Source: Candidatus Eisenbacteria bacterium
GTDB taxonomy: Bacteria > Eisenbacteria > RBG-16-71-46 > JASEGR01
Direction of reading: 5' to 3'
Assembly: GCA_030017955.1 (NCBI GenBank)
Contig: JASEGR010000008.1
Coordinates: forward strand, 1-53,805
DNA length: 53,805 bases
The position numbers and the translations under genes were made by a program. The notes under the pieces are model-generated. The model saw nothing but the letters and a program-made list of their open reading frames with translations, had not been told where the DNA came from and did not search any database. Shown here piece after piece: positions 45,462 to 53,605 of the stretch. Each line of letters opens with the position of its first letter. Within the stretch, counting starts at the first letter, position 1.

Positions 45462-47162
45462 ATGTTGCGCTGGACAAAGGCTTTCATACCGACATTGAAA
45501 GAAGATCCCTCTGATGCGGAGATCACGAGTCACAAGCTGATGATCAGGTCAGGAATGATAAGGAAACTGACCGGAGGGGTTTACACGTTTCTCCCGCTTG
45601 GCTTGAAGGTCGTCAAGAAAGTGGAAGCGATAGTCAGGGAGGAGATGAACAGGATAGGCGGGCAGGAGACCCTCATGCCGATTCTTCATCCAGCTGAGCT
45701 CTGGAAGGAATCCGGCAGATGGGATATCTATGGAGAGGAATTGCTGCGGCCCATTGACAGGCAGAAACGCGAATATGCTCTGGGGCCTACACACGAGGAG
45801 GTCGTCACCGACCTTACGAGGAAAGAGGTAAGGTCGTACAGGGAGCTTCCGCTCATTCTCTATCAAATCCAGACGAAGTTCAGAGACGAGATCAGGCCCC
45901 GCTTTGGAGTGATAAGAGCACGGGAATTCATGATGAAGGATGCGTATAGCTTTCATGAAGACGCTGACTCGTTGATGAAAGTTTATGCCGACATGAAGGA
46001 GGCATATTCAAGAATATTCTCACGGTGCGGACTTAACTTCGTGATAGTTGAAGCCGATTCCGGGGCGATCGGAGGGGATATCACGCATGAATTCACGGTG
46101 CTGGCAAAATCGGGAGAAGCAGAGATCCTAAGTTGTGACTGCGGATATGCTGCTTCCAGCGACAGGGCCGGGACCGGGACTGAAGAGTCTCCCTCTGAAG
46201 CCGAAAGGCCGATGACGAAAGCCCACACGCCGGGGAAGAGGTCAGTTGAAGAGGTGACACTATTTCTCGGAGTTCCTTCGCGGAGGCTCATAAAGACCCT
46301 GATTGTGAAATCTCAGGACAAGATCTGCGCGTTTCTTATTCCGGGTGACAGGGAGATGAGCGAGGCAAAGGGTAGAAGGGTTCTGGGAGGAATGCCTTTC
46401 GAGATGGCAGCGCCCGAAGAGGTTTTCAAGGTAACCGGCGGACCAATGGGGTATTCGGGACCGGTTGGCCTGAGGGGAGTGAGGATAGTTGCTGACAACC
46501 GCGTCAGGAACATGAAGAACATTGTCGTGGGGGCAAATGAAGAAGACTACCATTTCGTGGACGCAAATCCTGGTCGTGATTTCGCGATTGGGGAATACGC
46601 AGATATTGCCGTGGCGCGTGAAGGCGATAGATGCCCCCGCTGCGAGAAGAAGCTGAAATCATTCAGGGGAATAGAGGTCGGGCAGATTTTCGAGCTGGGT
46701 ACGAAATACAGCACCAGTATGGGGGCAAAATTCCTCGACAGGGAGGGGAAAGAGAAGCCATTCATAATGGGCTGCTATGGAATCGGAATAACGAGGACGG
46801 TAGCGGCAGTGATTGAGCAGAGCCATGACTCGGATGGAATTATATGGCCGCCGTCGCTTGCCCCGTATCAGGTGCTGATTCTTGTCGTGAACATGAATGA
46901 ACCTGAGGCGGTGAATATTGCTGAGTCAATCTACGAGGAGCTGGTTGGCAAGGGGTTTGACGTTCTTCTGGACGACCGGGATGAAAGACCCGGCAACAAA
47001 TTCAAGGATGCCGATCTTATTGGTATTCCGGTGAGAATCACAGTTGGTGCAAAAACGCTGAGCGAGAAAAAGGTGGAGGTAAGGCATCGAAGAACGGGTG
47101 CTGTAGAGATGGTGGATAGGGACAAACTGCCGTCAGTGCTCAACAAGTTCCTGAGCGGTTGA
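45462..47162 (+). CDS. proS: Prolyl-tRNA synthetase (bacterial type with editing domain)
   Basis: 566 residues. A class II synthetase charging tRNA-Pro. Seen: SHKLMIRSGMIRKLTGGVYTFLPLG, motif 2 QTKFRDEIRPRFGVIRAREFMMKDAYSFH (read in two parts), an insertion of about 225-400 that matches the INS/YbaK editing domain (hydrolyses Ala-tRNA-Pro), motif 3 in GCYGIGITRTVAAVIEQ, and the anticodon-binding domain with LLDDRDERPGNKFKDADLIG. ATG start with AAAGGAGGA directly before. It is the last gene of the long plus-strand run and faces rpsT. Confidence 0.97.
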   Translation: MLRWTKAFIPTLKEDPSDAEITSHKLMIRSGMIRKLTGGVYTFLPLGLKVVKKVEAIVREEMNRIGGQETLMPILHPAELWKESGRWDIYGEELLRPIDRQKREYALGPTHEEVVTDLTRKEVRSYRELPLILYQIQTKFRDEIRPRFGVIRAREFMMKDAYSFHEDADSLMKVYADMKEAYSRIFSRCGLNFVIVEADSGAIGGDITHEFTVLAKSGEAEILSCDCGYAASSDRAGTGTEESPSEAERPMTKAHTPGKRSVEEVTLFLGVPSRRLIKTLIVKSQDKICAFLIPGDREMSEAKGRRVLGGMPFEMAAPEEVFKVTGGPMGYSGPVGLRGVRIVADNRVRNMKNIVVGANEEDYHFVDANPGRDFAIGEYADIAVAREGDRCPRCEKKLKSFRGIEVGQIFELGTKYSTSMGAKFLDREGKEKPFIMGCYGIGITRTVAAVIEQSHDSDGIIWPPSLAPYQVLILVVNMNEPEAVNIAESIYEELVGKGFDVLLDDRDERPGNKFKDADLIGIPVRITVGAKTLSEKKVEVRHRRTGAVEMVDRDKLPSVLNKFLSG

Positions 47163-47225
47163 TTTAAGGGAAGTCCGTGCCGTTCTGCCCGGCGCCTTGG
47201 CTCCGGTTGCAGGGTCCGATCTTTA

Positions 47226-47483
47226 TCACTTCTGCAATTTGTTCACAGATATGCTCAGCCTGGATTTCTGCCGGCTGACAGTTCTTCTATTGAGTATGCC
47301 TTTCCTTGAGGCCTTATCGAGAAGGGAAGAGACAACGCTCAGGTTCGCTGAAGCCTCTTCCTTGGAAGTTGCCGCTCCAAGTTTCTTTATCTCGGTCTTA
47401 AGTCTTGATTTCACTCCTTTGTTCCTCAAACTCCGCTTGAGCGTCTGCCTCGCCCTTTTCGCCGGCGATTTGTGCCTGGGCAT
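47226..47483 (-). CDS. rpsT: Ribosomal protein S20
   Basis: 85 residues, basic and helical: MPRHKSPAKRARQTLKRSLRNKG, then VKSRLKTEIKKLG and a C-terminal KASRKGILNRRTVSRQKSRL, the family fingerprint. It binds 16S rRNA in early 30S assembly. Start at 47483 chosen because GGAGGAGGT lies 5 nt upstream; an earlier in-frame ATG at 47501 falls before this site. It converges with proS across 63 bp in which no clear terminator is seen. Confidence 0.96.
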   Translation of the reverse strand: MPRHKSPAKRARQTLKRSLRNKGVKSRLKTEIKKLGAATSKEEASANLSVVSSLLDKASRKGILNRRTVSRQKSRLSISVNKLQK

Positions 47484-47634
47484 CAAATACCTCCTCCACA
47501 AAGATTGCCTGTTGCCGATTCGCTGATTTAGCGTTTCTGATTAAAATGCGGTCCAAACTTACCATTGCCAGCCGTATCAGTCAAAGAGAAAAACGCGCAG
47601 GCAACGTCAAGTATGACCCTGTTGCCGAACTCGC

Positions 47635-47940
47635 TTGGCGGTGGTTCTGCACTGGATTGTGAAAAGGCAATTCAGAAGAAGATACAATCTCATTCTCTCT
47701 TTGAAGAAGTTAGGCCCCCGGATGGTTCAGGGAAGCTTGGTCTCATTGGATGGGCCCTGCGGAAAACCGTCCTGTTGTTGTCTGAAGGGACGGGAGTACC
47801 ATCACTGGGGAAGTGTGAGTCTCACTTGACTGGAGGGACAAAAGACAATAGCCTTGGCAAGGGAGAGAAACTCTGGCGTTATCCAGCCGTGAGGCAGTTC
47901 CGGCAACTGTCGTCAGAAGCTGGAGTTGAGGCTGCCTTAG
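47635..47940 (+). pseudogene. Decayed DUF6788-like (transposon-associated) ORF, frameshifted
   Basis: In one frame, residues LGPRMVQGSLVSLDGPCG and KPSCCCLKGREYHHWGSVSL match the GSLV-x5-CGKP-x-C-x-C-x-x-G-x-x-H pattern of small zinc proteins (DUF6788) often found with transposases. The frame hits a stop at about 47829. A second frame then continues in a fitting way (GGTKDNSLGKGEKLWRYPAV, RQFRQLSSEA), so a single frameshift near 47825 would restore one reading. No intact transposase is next to it. Read as the relic of a mobile element. Confidence 0.4.
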
Positions 47941-48534
47941 ATATGTTGATGGTCTTCTATGACACAAAGGGCAGGCAGGTGGAAGAACAAATTCTGAGAC
48001 GAAACGTAGTGTCGGACAGGTACAGTGAGTGACACGGTTTCCTCAGAGGTCAGCTTTTCGGGAGTATTCACATTCTCTATTTCGCCGGGAAAGTACTTGA
48101 TGGTCGTTTGGCCCACGGCCTACGAGTATGGATTCGGCTGCATACGAGATACGGTACTACTTCGCGCGAAGCAGGAAATTCGTCTTTGTTGAGAGGCTGG
48201 GATTTGGGAACTGTGAGCTTGTGAGCCAGGGGGCTGGTAGAGAAGCCTCAGACGCAGCATGGGCGTCGGGGAGAAGACCGATGGGTGAAGCTCGGCATGG
48301 AAAAAGTCGTAGCAGCCAGTGCGGCGGACGTGAGGAAAAACGTTGCCCCTCCTCCGAGCTCGTTTTTACAGACTCTAACGGGGGTGGACGATCCACTGCC
48401 ACGCCGAGTCAGAATGGGAAGTGTAAGGACAGAAAGCAAGCTCTGCGATGCGTCTCTGATGCGTCTTTTTCACGGTGTGAAAAGGATTGTCGGTGATATG
48501 ATTTCCTGGTCTCCCTGCATTTCTGCAAGGACTT
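47941..48534 (+). other. Gene-poor stretch before the histidine kinase
   Basis: About 600 bp with only short overlapping frames (for example 48128-48496 and 48285-48623) that show no domain, no ribosome site and low-quality composition. They may be relics of the same element that left the DUF6788-like fragment, or leader sequence. No RNA gene was recognised. Confidence 0.4.
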
Positions 48535-48564
48535 TCAACAAAGATTCCGTTGCGACTTTAGAAT
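48535..48564 (+). promoter_or_regulatory. Possible sigma-70 promoter for the kinase operon
   Basis: TCAACA (48535-48540), an 18-bp spacer and TAGAAT (48559-48564), 42 bp upstream of the kinase start. The match is fair only. Confidence 0.3.
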
Positions 48565-48606
48565 CGTTGGTGAGAACCGGTTGCAAAACAAGGCGGAGTC
48601 CCTATT

Positions 48607-49941
48607 GTGACTGCGAGAAATAAAGCGAAAACAAACCCCGAGGTCGTTCACGAACTTCGGACACTGCGGCATCAGCTTTCCAATCTGAAATCAAAGTACT
48701 CCAAGCATCGATCGGCGGAGGACCAGGCACGCGAACTCAGCCGGCAGCTTCAGGAGCGGGTCAAAGAGCTGAACTGTCTTTACAGTATTTCCAGGCTCAG
48801 TGATAGACGAGACGTCTCTCTCAACGATCTGCTTCAAACCATCGTTGAACTCATTCCGTCAGCCTGGCAGTATCCTGAAAGCACATGTGCGAGACTTGTT
48901 CTCCAGGACCGAGAGTTGAGAACCAAAAACTTCCGGAAGTCAAAGTGGAAACAGTCGTCAGATATCTTTCTGCAGGGCAAGAGAGCAGGCACCCTTGAGG
49001 TTTACTATGTGAAAGCCGTGCCTGAGAACGAGCCAGCCCCATTTCTAGAGGAAGAGAGGAGTCTCCTCGATACCATTTCAGAACATGTGGAAAGAATCAT
49101 CGGATACAAGCAGGCTGAGGAGCAGGCCGAAAGGCAGCGCGAGCAACTGATCCAACTCGACAAGATGGCTGCTCTCGGCACCCTGGTGTCAGGGGTCGCG
49201 CACGAGATCAACAATCCTAACAGCTTCATCATGTTGAATGCGCCCATATTAGCTGAAACGTGGGAGAGCATCGCTCCAATATTGGAGCAATACTACAGGG
49301 AACATGGGGATTTCATGATGGGTGGTATTTCCTACTCTGAAATGCGGGAAGACATCCCGATCCTGTTTTCCGGAATCCTGGAAGGATCTCAACGGATCAA
49401 AAAAATTGTTCAGAGCTTGAAGGACTTTGCCCGGGCAGAAACGCCGAACCTGGAGCAGTCCGTTGACATCAACCTGGTGGTAAAATCAGCTCTGACCTTG
49501 CTGAACAACCTGACAAGAAGGTCAACGAAATGTTTCTCTGTCCAGTATGGAAAAGAGATTCCCCCCATCAAGGGGGATTTCCACAGGTTAGAGCAAGTTG
49601 TCGTCAACCTAGTGCAGAACTCATGTGAGGCGCTCCCGGATAGGCACAAAGGCATCTATGTCTCAACCGAATATGAGAAAAATCCACGCAGGGTTGTGGT
49701 CATAGTGCGGGATGAAGGTAGAGGGATTCCGCGCGAACATCTGCCCCATATCATGGACCCGTTCTTCACCAGCAAGAGACAAACCGGTGGAACCGGCCTC
49801 GGATTATCGGTCTCAGCAGGCATCGTAAAAGATCACAATGGGACACTGAGTTTCACGTCGGAGCTCGGAAAGGAAACTGTAGCCACACTCATCTTGCCTG
49901 TCTCAAGTGATCAGAATTCAAATAATGCAGCGGTGCGATGA
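48607..49941 (+). CDS. Sensor histidine kinase
   Basis: A 444-residue soluble-looking kinase with no membrane span. An N-terminal coiled coil (about 12-58, rich in Lys/Glu/Gln) leads to a GAF-like sensing region (about 60-165), then a HisKA domain with phospho-acceptor His199 in SGVAHEINNPNS, and a HATPase domain with N-box NLVQNSCEA, G1 DEGRGIP and G2 GGTGLGLSV. The HEINNP type usually pairs with NtrC regulators, and one follows with an ATGA overlap, so this is a cognate pair. GTG start, with AAGGCGGAG upstream. Signal unknown; it is probably cytoplasmic. Confidence 0.93.
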   Translation: MTARNKAKTNPEVVHELRTLRHQLSNLKSKYSKHRSAEDQARELSRQLQERVKELNCLYSISRLSDRRDVSLNDLLQTIVELIPSAWQYPESTCARLVLQDRELRTKNFRKSKWKQSSDIFLQGKRAGTLEVYYVKAVPENEPAPFLEEERSLLDTISEHVERIIGYKQAEEQAERQREQLIQLDKMAALGTLVSGVAHEINNPNSFIMLNAPILAETWESIAPILEQYYREHGDFMMGGISYSEMREDIPILFSGILEGSQRIKKIVQSLKDFARAETPNLEQSVDINLVVKSALTLLNNLTRRSTKCFSVQYGKEIPPIKGDFHRLEQVVVNLVQNSCEALPDRHKGIYVSTEYEKNPRRVVVIVRDEGRGIPREHLPHIMDPFFTSKRQTGGTGLGLSVSAGIVKDHNGTLSFTSELGKETVATLILPVSSDQNSNNAAVR

Positions 49942-51353
49942 ATAGACCCATCTTTCCTTCTCTCCCGATACTGCTTATTGATGACGAAGCTCAGGCTCTT
50001 CAGAGCTTCCGCATAACCCTGTATGCTGGCGGGATAAACAACATCTTGGCATGTCAGGACAGTTCGAAAGCAATCGCTATGATCGCAAGTCAGGAGATGG
50101 AGTTGATCCTGCTTGATCTCTGGATGCCAAAGATGTCGGGCGAGGAGATCCTTGTTAGTGTCACGAGAGACTTCCCCGATATTCCTGTAATCATCATCAC
50201 CGGCGCAAACGAAGTGGAAACGGCCGTCAGATGTATGAGATTTGGGGCCTTCGACTACCTTGTCAAGCCCGTGGAAAAAAACCGGCTCATCACGACAGTC
50301 AACTGCGCCATTGAGCTGAGTGAATTGAGACGTGAAAACAATATGCTGAGAACGCGCATTCTTTCGAGCGGGCTGGAATATCCTGAAGCTTTCTTTGAGA
50401 CAGTTACCCAAAACGAGGCCATGAAATCTATCTTCCAATACGTTGAAGCTATCGCCAGGACCTCCCAGCCAGTGCTAATTACAGGTGAGACCGGAGTTGG
50501 CAAAGAACTGATTGCCAAGTCAACCCACACCTTAAGCAGACGTGAAGGGGTTTTTGTTCCCGTCAATGTGGCAGGCCTGGACGATAACGTCTTCGCCGAT
50601 ACTCTCTTCGGGCATAAGAAGGGTGCATTCACGGGTGCTGATGAGGCTCGAAGCGGTATGATAGAACAGGCGCAGCGAGGAACCCTCTTTCTTGATGAAA
50701 TAGGAGACCTGAGCCCTTCTTCTCAAGTAAAGCTTCTGCGACTCTTGCAGGAGCGCGAATATTTTCCTCTTGGGTCGGATCTTCCCCAACACACGGACTC
50801 CAGAATCATTGTGGCAACCAACCAAAATATTCATGCCCTACTGAAATCTGGTAAAATCCGGCAGGATATTTATTACAGATTGCGAACACATCATGTCCAC
50901 ATCCCGCCGCTGCGTGAGCGTCTAAGTGACTTGCCTCTTCTGATCGACCATTTCCTCAAAGAAGCTGCCAAGGCCCTTGGAAAGAAAGCACCGACCGCTC
51001 CGAAAGAGCTCCTCACTCTTCTGGGCACCTACAACTTCCCCGGGAATATTAGGGAACTGAGGGCCATGATCTTCGATGCTGTCAGCAGTCATAAGTCTGG
51101 GATCCTGTCCTTGGTGCATTTCAAGAAAGCGATTGGCCGAGAAACAGACTCAGCCAACGACGTGACAAAGGAGCCCTCACGGATCGAGGAGGGAGCTTCT
51201 GTTGTCTTTCCGGAAGAGCTGCCGACCCTTAAGAAGGCTGAGGAACAGCTTCTTGCGGAGGCCTTGAAGCGGTCCGGCAACAACCAGGGCATTGCAGCCC
51301 GGCTGTTAGGAATAAGCCGCCAGGCACTGAACAGGCGCCTGAGAGCAAAGTAG
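49938..51353 (+). CDS. NtrC-family sigma-54-dependent response regulator
   Basis: 471 residues: receiver domain with phosphorylation site Asp60 (LLDLWMPKMSG), Thr and Lys switch residues (IITGA, LVKPVEK); AAA+ domain with Walker A GETGVGKE, the sigma-54 contact loop GAFTGAD, and Walker B LFLDEIGD; and a C-terminal Fis-type helix-turn-helix (NNQGIAARLLGISRQALNRRL). It activates RNA polymerase with sigma-54 from upstream sites. ATGA overlap with its kinase. Genes just downstream, where a -24/-12-like site is visible, are candidate targets. Confidence 0.96.
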   Translation: MNRPIFPSLPILLIDDEAQALQSFRITLYAGGINNILACQDSSKAIAMIASQEMELILLDLWMPKMSGEEILVSVTRDFPDIPVIIITGANEVETAVRCMRFGAFDYLVKPVEKNRLITTVNCAIELSELRRENNMLRTRILSSGLEYPEAFFETVTQNEAMKSIFQYVEAIARTSQPVLITGETGVGKELIAKSTHTLSRREGVFVPVNVAGLDDNVFADTLFGHKKGAFTGADEARSGMIEQAQRGTLFLDEIGDLSPSSQVKLLRLLQEREYFPLGSDLPQHTDSRIIVATNQNIHALLKSGKIRQDIYYRLRTHHVHIPPLRERLSDLPLLIDHFLKEAAKALGKKAPTAPKELLTLLGTYNFPGNIRELRAMIFDAVSSHKSGILSLVHFKKAIGRETDSANDVTKEPSRIEEGASVVFPEELPTLKKAEEQLLAEALKRSGNNQGIAARLLGISRQALNRRLRAK

Positions 51354-51375
51354 AGTAGATTCCAGCGTCAGAAGG

Positions 51376-51478
51376 GTGCAACATTCCTTGCATCCCCTCC
51401 GTTTTCGATCCTTCCAATCTCTAGATTACGAAAGACATTGGCATTGATGAGGAAAGACTCGTCAACATATGTTGCACC
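51376..51478. repeat. Paired 10-bp inverted sites between the two regulators
   Basis: GGTGCAACAT (51376-51385) and its exact reverse complement ATGTTGCACC (51469-51478), with 83 bp between. They lie about 100-200 bp upstream of a sigma-54-like promoter, where enhancer sites for an NtrC-type activator would be expected. Binding by the neighbouring regulator is inferred only. Confidence 0.4.
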
Positions 51479-51553
51479 ATTTCACTGCCTCCTCGTCCGC
51501 CTGACTCTCCCATAATCTCAAGATTCCCAAAGGATTAAGCAACACGCGAGGAA

Positions 51554-51570
51554 TCGGCCTATTCCTTGCA
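51554..51570 (+). promoter_or_regulatory. Candidate sigma-54 (-24/-12) promoter
   Basis: CGGCCTATTCCTTGCA has GG (51556-51557), exactly 10 bp, then GC (51568-51569) in a perfect TTGCA -12 element. The -24 element is only GGC. Transcription would begin near 51581, ahead of the receiver gene at 51606 and shortly after a sigma-54 activator gene. Confidence 0.4.
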
Positions 51571-51605
51571 AGTGCCTTACGGCTGTGTAGAGCGCTGATG
51601 TCGGA

Positions 51606-52190
51606 ATGCGCAGGCTAATTCAAATGAGAGTCAAGGTGAGGAAGAAGAATATCCTTGTAGCGGATGATGAAAAGCACAGCCGGCTTGGTCTTTCTCTGGT
51701 ACTCAGGAAAGCTGGGTACGAAGTCACGATCGTAAGTGACGGCGTTGAAGCGCTGGCACGGATCGTGGAATCAGCGAAGCATTCCAAGTCCTTTGATCTC
51801 CTGGTGGTGGACGTCCAAATGCCGGGACTGACAGGGTCCGAACTAGTCGAAGAGCTGCTTAGGATCAATGCCGTCATCCCGGTTCTTGTCATGTCGGGGT
51901 ACAGGGACAAGGACACCGTGGCAGGGCTTTCGCGCAACGGTTGCTTGTGCTATGCGGAGAAGCCATTCAGTCCTTCTGAGTTGCTTGATCATGTGGCTCG
52001 TGCCTTCAACGAATTCAAGAGGAGAAAGAATCTGCCGGAGGGGAAAGGCGATTCCATCGGGGACAAAGGCTCGGCCCCTTCTGCGTTGGGGGTCATCAAA
52101 AACTGTACGATTGTGAGCCCTTCCTCTCAGAAGACCCGCGCAGCGAAAGGCGGGACAGATGGGAAATCCGGAGAGAGGGGGCGGTTTTGA
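51606..52190 (+). CDS. Receiver-only response regulator
   Basis: 194 residues. One CheY-like domain: acidic pair ADDEK, phosphorylation Asp69 in LLVVDVQMPGLTG, VMSGYRD and AEKPFSP with the conserved Lys. The last 60 residues have no domain and are low in complexity. No output domain, so it would act by protein contact or as a phosphate sink. ATG at 51606 or 51624, neither with a clear ribosome site. It lies behind a candidate sigma-54 promoter and next to the kinase/NtrC pair, which may phosphorylate it. Confidence 0.9.
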   Translation: MRRLIQMRVKVRKKNILVADDEKHSRLGLSLVLRKAGYEVTIVSDGVEALARIVESAKHSKSFDLLVVDVQMPGLTGSELVEELLRINAVIPVLVMSGYRDKDTVAGLSRNGCLCYAEKPFSPSELLDHVARAFNEFKRRKNLPEGKGDSIGDKGSAPSALGVIKNCTIVSPSSQKTRAAKGGTDGKSGERGRF

Positions 52191-52227
52191 AAAGTGCAAG
52201 AAAATGAATGGGTATCTGAATTTGACA

Positions 52228-52242
52228 CCTGGCACGGCCAGG
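52228..52242. repeat. Palindrome CCTGGC-ACG-GCCAGG upstream of the NuoE-like gene
   Basis: Perfect 6-bp arms with a 3-bp centre, 40 bp before the NuoE-like gene start and directly after a TTGACA (52222-52227). It could be an operator or a small RNA hairpin. Confidence 0.4.
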
Positions 52243-52281
52243 GAGCCAACGCGAGAACATTATCTGCACAGGAGAAATGAT

Positions 52282-52884
52282 ATGAATTCCGAAACAATAT
52301 TCCGGATCATAGAGAGACATGATAAGGAGGAGCGTGGGCTTGTCTCGATACTTCTCGACATACAGAACACCTTCGGCTACCTCCCGAAAGAAGCCCTGAG
52401 AATCTTGGCTTACAGTACGGGACGTTCACTGCCTGACATTTATTCCCTTGTTACCTTCCACGACTCTTTCAGGCTCAGACCCGCGGAGGAAGACAAGGAC
52501 AGTCGAAACGACGCAAGGGGAGCCCTCCAATCCCGCAAGATCAGATGCTCGCATTGCAACCACAGTCTGATGTGCCAGGAGCATCCGGTTGACGGTCATC
52601 CATCAATCAACATTACAGCCTCCTTCGGCGTGGAGTGCGGGTGGCTGAGGTTCTCCTCCATACCGTGCAGTTACTCCGTGGAATGCGAGTACGAATTATC
52701 GCGGGAAGGAGTCGTGAATTTCTTCTGCCCCCACTGCCACGCAGAGTTTCTTCCGGCAGGAAACTGTGGGAAGTGCGGAGCACCGATGGTTCCCATGATT
52801 GACCGCCATGGGTTAACGATGCAGGTCTGTTCGAACTTGAAGTGTACTAAACACATGAGGGAACTGGTCCATGTCGTTGGCTAG
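52282..52884 (+). CDS. NuoE-like N-terminal domain fused to zinc-ribbon modules
   Basis: 200 residues. Residues 1-65 match the helical N-terminus of the NADH-dehydrogenase 24-kDa subunit (GLVSILLDIQNTFGYLPKEA, ALRILAYSTGRSL, IYSLVTFHDSF). The thioredoxin-like half with its four [2Fe-2S] cysteines is missing. In its place is a cysteine-rich part: C89-x2-C92-x5-C98-x2-H101, C119, C129, C135, then C149-x2-C152, C162-x2-C165 and C183-x4-C188, which look like zinc ribbons. ATG chosen at 52282 after CAGGAG; an in-frame ATG at 52159 adds an unconserved leader overlapping the receiver gene. Role unknown; a partner of a flavin/NADH or hydrogenase-type complex is possible. Confidence 0.75.
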   Translation: MNSETIFRIIERHDKEERGLVSILLDIQNTFGYLPKEALRILAYSTGRSLPDIYSLVTFHDSFRLRPAEEDKDSRNDARGALQSRKIRCSHCNHSLMCQEHPVDGHPSINITASFGVECGWLRFSSIPCSYSVECEYELSREGVVNFFCPHCHAEFLPAGNCGKCGAPMVPMIDRHGLTMQVCSNLKCTKHMRELVHVVG

Positions 52885-52945
52885 TTGCTGAGCTAACCGG
52901 CGGAAGTCTTATGCTACATCATCATTGGACAAAGGAGGATAGTCA

Positions 52946-53605
52946 ATGCGAGCAGTCAAGGAACTAGTCGAAGAGGAAAGAACGAGCGCTTACCGAAATG
53001 CAAGCAGGCAGTTTGACAACGCGGCCGACATCATGAAACTCGACCCGGATATCCGGAACATTCTTAGCACCACCACCAACGAGCTCACCGTTCATTTTCC
53101 TGTGCGAATGGACAACGGACACATCGAGGTGCTCACAGGTTACCGTGTCCAACACAACAACGCCTTGGGCCCATTCAAGGGAGGACTTCGGTACCATCCG
53201 TCGGTGGACATTGACGAAGTGCGAGCACTGGCGACATGGATGACATGGAAGAGCGCCATCGCGGATATCCCTTTCGGTGGGGCAAAGGGGGGGATTCAGA
53301 TCGATCCGACCCGGTTCAGCTTGAATGAACTTGAGCGCATTACACGTCGCTTTACGTTTGCACTAGGGAATAACATTGGACCTGAGTACGACATCCCTGC
53401 GCCCGATGTAAACACAAATGCCCAGATCATGGCCTGGATTATGGATACGTACTTGTCCACAGTCCCTCCCCATGAGAGGCACCGATGCACCCACGTTGTC
53501 ACAGGCAAGCCAATAGAATCGGGCGGGAGTCTTGGACGCAACAAGGCTACGGGCCAGGGAGTTGTGTTTCTGATAGAGCAATGGGCTAGCCTGCTTTATG
53601 CATAA
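52946..53605 (+). CDS. Glutamate dehydrogenase, truncated (N-terminal domain only)
   Basis: 219 residues matching the N-terminal dimerisation/substrate domain of Glu/Leu/Phe/Val dehydrogenases: VRMDNGHIEVLTGYRVQHN, GPFKGGLRYHP, TWKSAIADIPFGGAKGGI with the catalytic Lys, and DIPAPDVNTN. The family is about 420 residues. The reading stops soon after ATGQGVVFLIEQWA, where the NAD-binding Rossmann domain should start, with a short foreign tail (SLLYA) and a TAA. No GDH-like continuation is found in the remaining 200 bp. Broken by an insertion or rearrangement, or by an assembly join. AAGGAGG lies 7 nt before the ATG. Confidence 0.9.
   Translation: MRAVKELVEEERTSAYRNASRQFDNAADIMKLDPDIRNILSTTTNELTVHFPVRMDNGHIEVLTGYRVQHNNALGPFKGGLRYHPSVDIDEVRALATWMTWKSAIADIPFGGAKGGIQIDPTRFSLNELERITRRFTFALGNNIGPEYDIPAPDVNTNAQIMAWIMDTYLSTVPPHERHRCTHVVTGKPIESGGSLGRNKATGQGVVFLIEQWASLLYA

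Noticed and set aside
47163-47225. Bidirectional terminator between proS and rpsT
   Set aside because: No convincing stem with a T-run on either strand.
48128-48623. Two overlapping plus-strand frames of 122 and 112 codons
   Set aside because: No domain, no ribosome site and mutually exclusive frames; treated as non-coding or decayed.
52230-52246. TGGCACG resembling a sigma-54 -24 element before the NuoE-like gene
   Set aside because: The -24 half is perfect, but no GC occurs at the required 10-bp spacing, so the -12 element is absent.
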